The notes under the pieces were generated by a model that was not told the DNA's origin, ran no database searches, and worked only from the letters and a program-made list of their open reading frames with translations. A stretch of 64,000 bases of DNA from positions 62,001 to 126,000 of the forward strand of contig NZ_CALSOW010000003.1 in assembly GCF_943788075.1 (NCBI RefSeq), given 5' to 3'. The stretch comes from an uncultured Candidatus Pelagibacter sp. Its GTDB lineage: Bacteria; Pseudomonadota; Alphaproteobacteria; Pelagibacterales; Pelagibacteraceae. Positions 16,577 to 25,457 of this stretch are shown piece by piece (position 1 is the first letter of the stretch; every line of letters starts with the position of its first letter). The position numbers and the translations under genes are program-made.

Positions 16577-18126
16577 TATAAAATTCTTGGAGCAATAAAC
16601 ACCAACAATTCATCTAAGTTATCAGAACTTGTTTTACCTTTAAATAGATTTCCAATAACTGGCAAATTTCCTACACCTGGGGTTTGTTCTTTGCTCTCAG
16701 CTTGAACGTTCTTTTTAATACCACCAATTACAACAATATCTCCATCTGCAACCAATAATTTTGTCACAATTTCCATTTTGTTTATAGGTGGTTCATCTCC
16801 ACCAGCAGATCTATTAGGGGTATCGTTATTTACTTTTATACTTAATAAAACATTCCCATCACCAATTATACTTGGTGTAACCTCAAGCTTCAATGCCGCC
16901 TCTTTAAATGAGGTTGAGGTTGTTCCCTCAGATGTTGTTTGATAAGGAATTTCTTCACCTTGCGTAACTGTTGCTGATTGGTTGTCTAATGTAAATACTT
17001 TTGGGTTTGAAATTGTTTTACCAAGGCCCATTGACTCTAATGCTGTAATTTCAGCTTTTAAAACTGCACTACCCGTTCTTTTTAATATGCCAATTCCACT
17101 TGTTGCACCCGTAGCTGCAAAATTAGTTATACTATCTGTTGCAGAACCAAGATTAGCAACTGAATTTAAATCCGTACCATCAGCACTTCCTGAACTTGCT
17201 CCAGCAACTCCTCCAATATTTCTACCACCTCTTAAATAATATCCACCTAGTCTTGTACCAAGAGCTTTTTCAAAATCTGAATTAGCTTCAACGATAAACG
17301 CTTCAATTAAAACTTGTTTAGTTCTTACGTCGATCTCTTTAATTAATTTGTCAACTACATTTAAATCTTTCTCTTTACCTCTTACAATGATTGATCTTGT
17401 AGTTTTTTCCTGTGTGACTTGAATGGGAATATAAGAGCTGTCTCCAGATCTTTGAGTAAATAATTCTTCTAAAGTTTCTTTAGCTTGCTCAGGAGTTATA
17501 TAATAAAGTCTGAAAATTTCAGATATAATCGGCTCAACACTGTCCTCTAACTCAACTTTTCTTCTAACAGCTTGAGCTCTGTCCGACTTATAGTTCTCTT
17601 GAGAAGTTAAAGTATCAGGAGAATGTACTCTTATAAGATTGGAGTTTACGTCTATATCTGAAGCAAAATTCTTCATATCAAGAAGTGCCTGAAAGGCTTT
17701 ATCCCAAGGCACATCAATTAATTCAGCTGTTATTGAGCCCGCAACTTCGTCACCAACCAATACATTAATTTCACCAACTTTGCCCATTAACATCATTGTT
17801 TCTTTAAAATCTAAATTCTTAAATTTAAATGTAACTCTCTGTTTTAAAAGTGGGAACGTATCTGGAATTAATAAGTAATTTCTTTGAGCCTCTGAAGATA
17901 TTTTTTTTCTCTTTCCATAAACTTTTTTACCCTTGGCAGGTTTTGGGCCAAGTTCTAAAGTTTTTTGAATTTCAGCTTTACCATTCTGTTTAATATTTTC
18001 CTTAATTAAAGGTGTATTGTGTTTAAATGGTTTGTTATATTTATTTTGAAATTGAGTAGAGCAACCACTGATAATTAAACCAAAAATTATAATTCCAAAT
18101 AATTTTGTAAAAGATTTAATATTCAT
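16576..18126 (-). CDS. pilQ: Type IV pilus secretin (PilQ/MshL-like)
   Basis: Outer-membrane gate for the pilus, 516 aa. It begins with a lipoprotein signal ending in LIISGCST (acylated Cys about residue 22), which is more like MshL than classical PilQ. A short STN-like domain (VTFKFKNLDFKETMMLMG, about 98-115), one N1-type domain (about 205-270) and the secretin core follow. The core contains VTQGEEIPYQT, the VTPSIIGDGNVLLSIKV strand and the final TPGVGNLPVIGNLFKGK and LLVFIAPRIL motifs. It overlaps the PilP-like gene by 11 nt and pilB by 1 nt. Confidence 0.92.
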   Translation of the reverse strand: MNIKSFTKLFGIIIFGLIISGCSTQFQNKYNKPFKHNTPLIKENIKQNGKAEIQKTLELGPKPAKGKKVYGKRKKISSEAQRNYLLIPDTFPLLKQRVTFKFKNLDFKETMMLMGKVGEINVLVGDEVAGSITAELIDVPWDKAFQALLDMKNFASDIDVNSNLIRVHSPDTLTSQENYKSDRAQAVRRKVELEDSVEPIISEIFRLYYITPEQAKETLEELFTQRSGDSSYIPIQVTQEKTTRSIIVRGKEKDLNVVDKLIKEIDVRTKQVLIEAFIVEANSDFEKALGTRLGGYYLRGGRNIGGVAGASSGSADGTDLNSVANLGSATDSITNFAATGATSGIGILKRTGSAVLKAEITALESMGLGKTISNPKVFTLDNQSATVTQGEEIPYQTTSEGTTSTSFKEAALKLEVTPSIIGDGNVLLSIKVNNDTPNRSAGGDEPPINKMEIVTKLLVADGDIVVIGGIKKNVQAESKEQTPGVGNLPVIGNLFKGKTSSDNLDELLVFIAPRIL

Positions 18127-18574
18127 CTGCTTCTCTAATAATATTGTTAAAATCTATGATGATAAATTTTTTATCATCTTTTTCAAAAATAGCTTCATTT
18201 AATCTTAAATCTACAAGTTTAATTTTTCCAAGATACTGACCAAGTGTAACTGAAATTACTTCTCCACTAGAATTTACCAATGAAATATAACTACTGTCTT
18301 TTCCAGAAATCAAACCTGCAAGTTTAAATTTATATAAACTCATTTCGTCTTCTTGTTCTTCCTCAGAAATGTTAGCACCTGCTGCTCCACCAGCTGAACC
18401 TTCATTTCCAGCAAATGGATCATTTAATGGAACTTCATCTTCATCTAGTTCTTCAAGCATTTGTTTAGCTTCATCACTTAACGCTACATCACTTGCTGCT
18501 TTATGATTATCACTGAACGAAGCAGTTGAAAAAAGTAAAAAAATTAGTGTTAATAAGATTTTAAAAAAATTCAT
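18116..18574 (-). CDS. pilP: PilP/MshK-like pilus alignment protein
   Basis: A 152-aa periplasmic protein with a signal peptide (residues 1-21) and an acidic low-complexity stretch (EELDEDEVPLNDPFAG). A small C-terminal beta domain (about 75-150) resembles PilP: FKLAGLISGKDSSYISLVNS followed by GEVISVTLGQYLGKIKLV. PilP links the PilMNO inner complex to the secretin. Identification rests on position between PilO- and secretin-like genes as well as the pattern. It overlaps the PilO-like gene by 14 nt and the secretin by 11 nt. Confidence 0.75.
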   Translation of the reverse strand: MNFFKILLTLIFLLFSTASFSDNHKAASDVALSDEAKQMLEELDEDEVPLNDPFAGNEGSAGGAAGANISEEEQEDEMSLYKFKLAGLISGKDSSYISLVNSSGEVISVTLGQYLGKIKLVDLRLNEAIFEKDDKKFIIIDFNNIIREADEY

Positions 18575-19199
18575 TTGGTAATCCTACAATGGTTAATTCT
18601 CCGTTTACAGTAATTGCTCCATTCTTATCGTTTTGAACAACGTTAATCAACTCTTTATCAAAGTTAAGCATTTTTTTTGCTTTTGATACAGATCTTTTAA
18701 ATTTTATATAATTTAAAAAATTACCTCTTATTTCATAATCTACAGGTATTCGATAATATGAAATTTGGTTTTGCTTTAATAACCCTTCTGCCTGTTTTGC
18801 AATACCTGGCTTCAGTACGGGTACTGCTTTCTTTTTTGTAATTTTTGAAATGACCAGATTGTGTCTTGATGCAAATCTACTTAAACTATCATACAAGCCC
18901 TCAACTTCGGCTTTTGAGTGAAACAAGGTTGAATTTTTTTTAACAATGGGCTCAATTTTTTTAATTTGAGATTTAATGGAGACAATATCATTTTCAAATT
19001 GCTGTATCTCTTGAATTTTTAGAGTTTTGTCAGCATACTTTGCTTTACGCTCATCCACCATTGGTTTTAAAACTACAAAGTAAATAACTAAAAATAAAAT
19101 TATTGCACCAATTCCAATTCCAAATTTTATTAAAGTTTTTCGATCAAATGCAGCAAACTTTTCTTTTAAACTATCAACTGTAATATTATTTAGATCCAT
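18561..19199 (-). CDS. pilO: PilO/MshJ-like pilus alignment protein
   Basis: A 212-aa inner-membrane protein with one N-terminal helix (FGIGIGAIILFLVIYFVVL, about residues 26-44), a coiled coil (about 50-90) and a small ferredoxin-like periplasmic domain ending in GAITVNGELTIVGLP. This is the PilO architecture; PilO pairs with PilN to span the periplasm. Its ATG overlaps by one base the restored stop of the PilM/PilN fusion gene at 19199-19201, consistent with an operon. Confidence 0.78.
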   Translation of the reverse strand: MDLNNITVDSLKEKFAAFDRKTLIKFGIGIGAIILFLVIYFVVLKPMVDERKAKYADKTLKIQEIQQFENDIVSIKSQIKKIEPIVKKNSTLFHSKAEVEGLYDSLSRFASRHNLVISKITKKKAVPVLKPGIAKQAEGLLKQNQISYYRIPVDYEIRGNFLNYIKFKRSVSKAKKMLNFDKELINVVQNDKNGAITVNGELTIVGLPNEFF

Positions 19200-20912
19200 T
19201 AAGCTTTCTCCAACTTACACATTATAATAAAACCTTTCATATTGTTACTAGTGTTGTTGTTCGAATTGGGTAACAACATACTTGCAAGAGAGGCTTGAGA
19301 TATAAGCTTTTTATTATTTAAATTACTTATTAATTTTAAGAATATCTTGGTCATTTGAAGCCAAACCTTCAATTATTATTTGATTGGAGCCATTGTAATC
19401 TAACTTTAAAAATTTAACCCTTTTTGGCACTGCGGATGCAATCTGAGCTAATACTCTAAAACTAATTTTTTTATTAGATTTAATAGATTTGCTTAACTGT
19501 AATGCTTTCTTAAGCTTACCAAGTTCTTTAGCAGCCTTAGAGGCTTCTAAAGATTTCATTTCATGATTTTGAACTACTTGATCATAATCAGCGATCTTGC
19601 CATTTAATGTATTGATTTGCCAAAATGATAGTCCAAATAAAACAACGTACACTATAGATACAATTCCAACAATTCCCTTGAAAGCAAAATTAGAAAAAGC
19701 TTTTGCTCTTTTCTGTTTCATCATTGTATCTCTGTTTGGAAGAAGGTTAATATTTTTAACTGCTGTTACAAATTTGAAATAACCAAAAACATCTAACTTT
19801 CTAAACGCCAAACCTATGACTGTCGATAAGTGAGATCGATTTGATAAATTAATACTTTCCTCTAATTGAGCTGGTATCTTTACTCCATCTAAAGGATCAA
19901 ATAAATTAAAACCAGTATTGACCAAATTTTTTCTAAAACTTGCTAGATAAGTTTCAACGTTTTCTAAATTTGAAGTTACTTTTAAATTTCTTATTCTCTT
20001 TTCATATTTGGTCTCAAAATCTTGTACTGCTTGTTTCACTTGGGTTATATATCGTCTTACAAGTGCATCCATCTCTTCAGGATTGTCGCTTTCAACTAAA
20101 GTTTTTCTATCCTGACCTCTTATAAATATATCTGTTATAATTGGATTGTTTTCATATAAAATCATCACATAGTTTTCATCTAAACCAAACTCTAACACGG
20201 CCGTTAAATTTGAATCATCAATGGTACCTGAGATTTGATTAATTTGATCAACTGCAGATTTTAACGCAAAACATTTTACATCGATTATTACTGCATTCAG
20301 CCCACCTTTTTCAACAATGTCTGTGTAACTATTTATGTCTGCAAGTTTTGAAGCAACAAAAAGAATGTCCATCGTGTTTCCAGTGGTATCTCTATTTATC
20401 ACCTGATGAAAAATAGAATAATCATCTAAGTTATCAGTCAGTTGAACTAAATTTTCCCACAAGGAATCTGTTTTCACAGCATTGTTCAATTCTTCATCGG
20501 TCATTAAAGGACTTGTTACTACTCTAATAATCGCACTTGTTACCGGTATGGCTATTGCTGCATTTGATGTATCAAATTTTCCTTTTTGTAATGCTATTTT
20601 TAATTCGTCTGCAATTTTATCTTGATGGTCTAAAATATTTGCATCTTCAGGAATACCCTCAAACTTATGAGCGTAAAATTTTTGTAAAATCCATTGATTT
20701 GATTTATCTGAATTTATTTGAGCGAGTCTAATTTCATTAGAAGAAAAATCTAAACCGATGACCTCTTCTCCTTTTACAGTAGATTTACCTAATTTATTTT
20801 TAAAAAATTTACTAAAAAAACCCTCTTTTTTATTAGAAGAAGATGTTTGAGGTGCAATATCTTGTGCGCTATCAGTTTTTTTTTTGAATAAATTTGTAAA
20901 TGGATTGTTCAT
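19199..20912 (-). CDS. pilM: PilM-PilN fusion protein of the pilus inner complex (apparent +1 frameshift near the end)
   Basis: Residues about 50-350 form a PilM-type actin-like domain that begins VIGLDFSSNEIRLAQ. After about residue 390 a membrane helix (FKGIVGIVSIVYVVLFGLSF) and a PilN-like coiled coil and periplasmic domain follow in the same chain. PilM and PilN are usually separate genes whose products bind through the PilN N-terminus, so the fusion makes sense. The first frame ends at 19323 (529 aa). Skipping one base at an AAAA run near 19332-19337 continues the protein with LISNLNNKKLISQASLASM and MKGFIIMCKLEKA to 19199, as expected for a PilN C-terminus. The full product would be about 570 aa. 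The operon is divergent from pilT. Confidence 0.82.
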
Positions 20913-21030
20913 TAATTTTAACTTTTAAAAACTATATTATAAGTTGTAAGACAATGTAAATATTAATAAAGAAGAAAAAATCAAAGAAAAAATTTAATAC
21001 ATTATTCTTTAATAAGCTTATTGGTGACTA

Positions 21031-21043
21031 AAATGGGTCGAAT
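21031..21043. promoter_or_regulatory. ATGGGTC motif upstream of pilT
   Basis: AAATGGGTCGAAT lies in the 177-nt divergent region between the pilMN operon and the pilT operon, 47 nt before the pilT start. It resembles the element at 12801-12815. It is a candidate shared regulatory site supported only by this pair. Confidence 0.2.
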
Positions 21044-21089
21044 AGATAATTTATATGCAAATTTCAAAATAATAATGTATCAGTTTTAA

Positions 21090-22106
21090 ATGTTCGAAAA
21101 ATTAGAGCAACTAGCTAAAGACAATAAAAAGATATCTGATTTTCATATTAGAGCCGGATCCCCTCTAGCCTACAGATTAACTGGGGAAATTATCATGGAA
21201 AAAGATACGCCTGTTGCAGCCCAAGATCTAAAAGATTTATTATCAATGAACTGTAATGAGGAAGAACTTTTAAAATTTGAAACAACTCACGAGCTTGATA
21301 CAGCAATTAATTTAAGTGGACTTAGATTTAGAGCAAACTTTTACAAAACTATTAACGGACCAGCTTGCGTCTGCAGAAGAGTTGAAAGTAAAATTCCAGA
21401 TATGGATCAGTTTAGTCTTCCGCAAGTTCTTTATGATATAATTGATATGCATAAGGGATTAGTTTTGGTTACTGGGCCAACGGGCTCAGGAAAATCAACT
21501 ACTCTTGCAGCAATCGTAAATGAAATTAACAAAACAAGAACTGCAAATGTTATTACAGTTGAAGATCCGGTAGAATTTATTCATAAAGATAATAAAAGTA
21601 TTATTTCTCACAGAGAAGTTGGAAAACAAACTCAATCTTTTGCTGCCGCACTTAAAGCTGCTTTAAGAGAAGATCCCGATGTAATTTTAGTTGGAGAGAT
21701 GAGAGATCTTGAGACAGTAAGTTTAGCACTAACTGCAGCTGAAACAGGTCACTTAGTTTTTGGAACACTGCACACAAGTGGCGCACCAAGTACAATCAAT
21801 AGAATTATTGATGTATTTCCTCCTGAACAACAAGCACAAATTAGAGCGCAAATTTCAACCTCATTAAAGATGGTAGTTACGCAAAGATTGTTTAAAACAA
21901 AAGATGGTCAAGGAAGATGTGGTGCATTTGAAGTTATGAAATGTACAGCACCCGTTCAAAACTTAATTAGAGAAGCCAAGATCCATCAAATCCCAAGCGT
22001 TATGCAAACTGCAGTTCGAGATGGAATGATTACCATGGAAAAATCTATTCAAGATCTTGTAACTTCTGGTAAGATAGATGCTAGTGCAGCAAAAGCAGAA
22101 CATTAA
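21090..22106 (+). CDS. pilT: Type IV pilus retraction ATPase PilT
   Basis: Hexameric motor that depolymerises the pilus, powering twitching and DNA uptake. The 338-aa length and motifs are typical: Walker A VTGPTGSGKSTTLAAIVNEI, the Asp box EDPVEFIHKD, Walker B DPDVILVGEMRDLET, the His box FGTLHTSGA and the PilT-specific PVQNLIREAK near residue 290. The tetracysteine module of PilB is absent, which supports PilT. It leads a plus-strand operon with four minor-pilin genes; the first overlaps its 3' end by 29 nt. Confidence 0.95.
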   Translation: MFEKLEQLAKDNKKISDFHIRAGSPLAYRLTGEIIMEKDTPVAAQDLKDLLSMNCNEEELLKFETTHELDTAINLSGLRFRANFYKTINGPACVCRRVESKIPDMDQFSLPQVLYDIIDMHKGLVLVTGPTGSGKSTTLAAIVNEINKTRTANVITVEDPVEFIHKDNKSIISHREVGKQTQSFAAALKAALREDPDVILVGEMRDLETVSLALTAAETGHLVFGTLHTSGAPSTINRIIDVFPPEQQAQIRAQISTSLKMVVTQRLFKTKDGQGRCGAFEVMKCTAPVQNLIREAKIHQIPSVMQTAVRDGMITMEKSIQDLVTSGKIDASAAKAEH

Positions 22107-22734
22107 AGGTTTAACATTAATTGAAACGTTGGTTGTCCTAGCAATCATAGGGGCAATTGCTGCTGTTGGATTTCCAAATTTTAGTAAATGGCAAGTGGAT
22201 AGACAAGTAAGATCTGACTCTGAAAAAATTGCAGCTGTTTTTACATCAGCAACTTCTCAAGTTGAAAGAGGAGCTTATCCCTATGTCAGAGTTTTAATTG
22301 AAAGCGGTGTAAAAATTTCCGCACATGGGATTAAGCAAGAAGAGTTTTCAAATAAATTAAATAATGGTGACGATATGGATTGTGGCTCAGGAATATTTAG
22401 CTCAGCTGATGAAATTATAAGCTATGATTTAGAAGATATAAAATTATTTCATCTAACTGATGGCGGGGGTAATGGTGCAATATGTTTTTCAAAAGGAGGC
22501 AAATATTTTAAAAGAACTGGAACAGCTTTTACTCAAAACAATATAAATTTAGACCAAAAAGCAACTCCAAACTATGTAACTATTTGTTATAAAAAAGAAA
22601 ACTCATGTGACGCGGTCAATAGATCATTTGATACAAGTGACAAACATCCTGTTTATCTTGTAAATTACTCTAGATTTGGCATGATACAAAAGTATAAATG
22701 GAATTATTCAAAAAATGATTGGCGAAGTAGATAA
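22078..22734 (+). CDS. fimT: Minor pilin FimT/FimU-like (GspH type)
   Basis: Prepilin-like protein of 218 aa. A short leader ends NIKG, followed by the LTLIETLVVLAIIGAIAAVG helix with the Glu at +5 in ETL form. The globular part has cysteine-containing segments such as MDCGSGIFSS and TICYKKENSCD. Minor pilins of this type prime pilus assembly. The ATG at 22078 overlaps pilT by 29 nt; a GTG two codons later is an alternative start. It overlaps the PilV-like gene by 20 nt. Confidence 0.82.
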   Translation: MLVQQKQNIKGLTLIETLVVLAIIGAIAAVGFPNFSKWQVDRQVRSDSEKIAAVFTSATSQVERGAYPYVRVLIESGVKISAHGIKQEEFSNKLNNGDDMDCGSGIFSSADEIISYDLEDIKLFHLTDGGGNGAICFSKGGKYFKRTGTAFTQNNINLDQKATPNYVTICYKKENSCDAVNRSFDTSDKHPVYLVNYSRFGMIQKYKWNYSKNDWRSR

Positions 22735-23272
22735 AAAAATAAAAAGAATAACTGAAAAAGGTATCACTCTTATTGAAGGTTTGGTTGCAACAGCAATTAT
22801 AGGAATTGGGTTTGTTGCTGTATTTCAAATGGTTCAATATTCGGTTAGATCTATTGATGTCTCAGGTGAGAGAACTAAGGCTAATTATATTGCTGGAATG
22901 GTAGCTGAGGACTTATATTCAGATAAAGATCAAGAACGTTCAGCTATAAAATTTATTGATTATTTAGCTTCAAACCCATGGTCTTTATCAAACAGTCAAT
23001 GTGGAACTAACTCTCCAACCATTATAACCAACTACACAAAAACAAATGCAGTAGAAAACAAAATGGATAAATGGACATCAAGAATGTCAAAAAATTTCTT
23101 AAAATGTAAAGACGCATCATCTGAAAGAAAAAAACTTAACATGTATAAAATGTGTCATAGTGGATGCGCTTATACAAGAGCACAAGCTCATGATGAAATT
23201 TATATTGGAAAGATGGAGCTGAAGTTAGAAGGTGGAAACAAAACAAAAAAATTATATTTTCAAGTTCAATAA
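22715..23272 (+). CDS. pilV: Minor pilin PilV-like
   Basis: A 185-aa prepilin. The leader ends EKG, followed by ITLIEGLVATAIIGIGFVAV, a PilV/GspI-like N-terminal helix, and then a domain with cysteines at about residues 95, 129, 146 and 150. The order FimT-PilV-PilW-PilX followed by PilY1 is the classical minor-pilin cluster. It overlaps the PilW start (TAATG). Confidence 0.82.
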   Translation: MIGEVDKKIKRITEKGITLIEGLVATAIIGIGFVAVFQMVQYSVRSIDVSGERTKANYIAGMVAEDLYSDKDQERSAIKFIDYLASNPWSLSNSQCGTNSPTIITNYTKTNAVENKMDKWTSRMSKNFLKCKDASSERKKLNMYKMCHSGCAYTRAQAHDEIYIGKMELKLEGGNKTKKLYFQVQ

Positions 23273-24090
23273 TGAAAAAAAAACTTAGTTCAGATGCAGG
23301 ATTAACTTTAGTTGAAATTTTAATAGCAGTTGTAATCTCAGTGTTAATGATGGCTGCAATGTTTACTTCTTATTCAATTGTAAACAGTACTTATAGACAA
23401 GTTACTGATAGAGCTAAAATTAGTCAGGCTGGAAGAGATTTGGTTGGACAAATTTTAAGAGAAGTTAGAATGGCAGGTTACAAATATATTAATGATGATA
23501 TCCCAGCATCAACCTCACATAATCCAATTAAAATTACAAAGGGAACTGGTATTGGTTCAAGCTGTGATAAAATTGAAATTGTTTTTGGTGGAATTGAATA
23601 TGATAAAGGTGCAACAGAGGGTGATCGATTTAGTTATACAAGATATAAAATTACCTATGAGTGTAAAAAATCAAAAATTATTGATGAAACTGTTCCAGGT
23701 GGTGCAACAGTTATAGAAGGATTTGCCGTTTTTAAATCTAAACATAGATGGAATACAACATCAAGCAGTTGGAGCGATCCAGCAACTGATAGTGATGATA
23801 CTACTTTTGAGGATGAAAAAATTTTAGATTACGTGCAAGATTTAGTCTTTATTCCTTTTGATGAAGATGGAAGAATTATCACAGGATCCCCCGCTCCATC
23901 AGATTCAGAAGCATACAATATTAAAACAGTTGATATTTCAATTGTGGTTCGTTCCTCAAAAGCATTTTATCGATCAAAAGCGATGAGAACTATAACCTCA
24001 ATTGCAACTGGAAGAGATATTTCAAAAGATGATAAATATTTTAGAGATACAATTACAGTAACTGCTAACACAAGAAATATAGGAATTTGA
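23272..24090 (+). CDS. pilW: Minor pilin PilW-like
   Basis: A 272-aa prepilin with leader MKKKLSSDAG and the LTLVEILIAVVISVLMMAAM helix. The segment AGRDLVGQILREVRMAGYKY (about residues 46-65) is the typical PilW/GspJ pattern. A large beta-rich domain follows. It overlaps its neighbours by 1 and 4 nt and is probably a core priming pilin together with PilV and PilX. Confidence 0.85.
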   Translation: MKKKLSSDAGLTLVEILIAVVISVLMMAAMFTSYSIVNSTYRQVTDRAKISQAGRDLVGQILREVRMAGYKYINDDIPASTSHNPIKITKGTGIGSSCDKIEIVFGGIEYDKGATEGDRFSYTRYKITYECKKSKIIDETVPGGATVIEGFAVFKSKHRWNTTSSSWSDPATDSDDTTFEDEKILDYVQDLVFIPFDEDGRIITGSPAPSDSEAYNIKTVDISIVVRSSKAFYRSKAMRTITSIATGRDISKDDKYFRDTITVTANTRNIGI

Positions 24091-24776
24091 TAATGATAAA
24101 AAAAAATGAAAAAGGTTTTGCATTAGTTTTATCATTAGTTTTGTTAATGGCGATGTCTTTGATGGGAGGTGCCTTAATAGTAATTTCTGCTAGTGATCAT
24201 CAAAGTAACAATATAAGTGATGAATATCAGCAAACGTTTTATGTTGCAGAAACAGCTTTAATTGAGGGAGAAAAATATTTGCTTAACCAATTTAAAGGAC
24301 CTTATAAAACAGATGGAAATAGAGATTTATCTAAAAGAGGTTTACCATCAAATAACGCAAGTGTAACTAACCCTCCTCATGCAGATGTCAGTTCTTGTTT
24401 TAATAGTTTTTCTGATGTTGATCGAGTAACGTTTAAAGCAGTTAAAGGACCCCCACCAACTAATCCTACATCAACTGCAAAACAAGTAGTCTATCATGAA
24501 GGTAGCTACAAAGACTTTATATCTAATAATATTATAAATCACGATCTCGACTCTGCAGACAGAACAAAGGAACAGAACAGGTTAAGTAAATTTAAATATC
24601 AGTATTTTCTTACCCAAATAGGTCCAGCACCATTTAAAGGTACTGGTGAAAGTATTAAAGCGGGTGCAACGGATACTGGAAAAGATGGAATGGCCTATCG
24701 AATATTTGGTTGTGGTATTTTTGGTGATGATAAAATTATCGTGCCTCTTGAAAGTATAATGGTTTTACCTCGTTAA
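24087..24776 (+). CDS. pilX: Minor pilin PilX-like
   Basis: A 229-aa prepilin-like protein. After the leader (ending EKG) comes FALVLSLVLLMAMSLMGGAL, without the Glu at +5, as in PilX/GspK proteins. The segment YQQTFYVAETALIEGEKYL is typical of PilX. Four overlapping or abutting pilin genes lie upstream. A gap of 120 nt separates it from the next gene, which may therefore have its own promoter. Confidence 0.82.
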   Translation: MIMIKKNEKGFALVLSLVLLMAMSLMGGALIVISASDHQSNNISDEYQQTFYVAETALIEGEKYLLNQFKGPYKTDGNRDLSKRGLPSNNASVTNPPHADVSSCFNSFSDVDRVTFKAVKGPPPTNPTSTAKQVVYHEGSYKDFISNNIINHDLDSADRTKEQNRLSKFKYQYFLTQIGPAPFKGTGESIKAGATDTGKDGMAYRIFGCGIFGDDKIIVPLESIMVLPR

Positions 24777-24896
24777 TCCCCATTTTGGTCAAATAAAACC
24801 CAAATTATGCAGTAAATTTGAATTTATCTCTAATCCTAGATAATTATATAGGATAATAATAATTTAATATAAGAGAAAAATTTAAATTATTCATTA

Positions 24897-25457
24897 ATGA
24901 TAAAATTATTCAAAATTTCGGTCGTATTTCTAAGCTTAGTTTTGTTTCAATTTTCTAATGCAGAAGCAGGTTGTGACTTTGAAATTGATGTTGGAAAAAA
25001 ATTTAAAAAAAAACATGAAGAAAAATTTGGACCTTTAATTTATGATGAAGACACTAAGTATGCAGAATTTTTTTTACAAGCAAGTGATATTTGTGGTGGC
25101 ATAGGATTTGAAAATATTACTGTAAAATATTCTTTTGTTAATAAAAAACTTCTTTCAATATTAATGTTTGTTGAAAATCAACCAAAGCAAAATAGAACAA
25201 CAGAAAAATTAGTTTTAATGAATTTTGCAAAATCTAGATTTGGAAATTTTGAAACTGGGGGAAATCCAAAATTTTATAATGGTTACCATGTATGGGATTT
25301 AAAAAGAAAAAATTATGTAATTTATTTGAGAATGAATGTTGATAAAAATTTATGGAGAGAAGAATTAGAAATTTCAAACTATAATTTTTCAGAAATTCTA
25401 AACCAAGCAAAAAATTCTGACAACATAGTACCCAAAGAACATAAAAAAGATAATTAA
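24897..25457 (+). CDS. Secreted protein co-transcribed with pilY1, unknown
   Basis: A 186-aa protein with a signal peptide (residues 1-24, ending NAEA). The mature part is lysine-rich and has an alternating hydrophobic pattern (EFFLQASDICGGIGFENITV, about 57-76) and two cysteines besides the one at the cleavage site. No family recognised. Its stop overlaps the pilY1 ATG (TAATG), so it is translationally coupled to the first PilY1 and may be a chaperone or pilus accessory factor; that role is inferred from position only. Confidence 0.55.
   Translation: MIKLFKISVVFLSLVLFQFSNAEAGCDFEIDVGKKFKKKHEEKFGPLIYDEDTKYAEFFLQASDICGGIGFENITVKYSFVNKKLLSILMFVENQPKQNRTTEKLVLMNFAKSRFGNFETGGNPKFYNGYHVWDLKRKNYVIYLRMNVDKNLWREELEISNYNFSEILNQAKNSDNIVPKEHKKDN

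Noticed and set aside
16982-17239. Plus-strand 85-aa frame
   Set aside because: Antisense shadow within the secretin gene, no RBS and no family.
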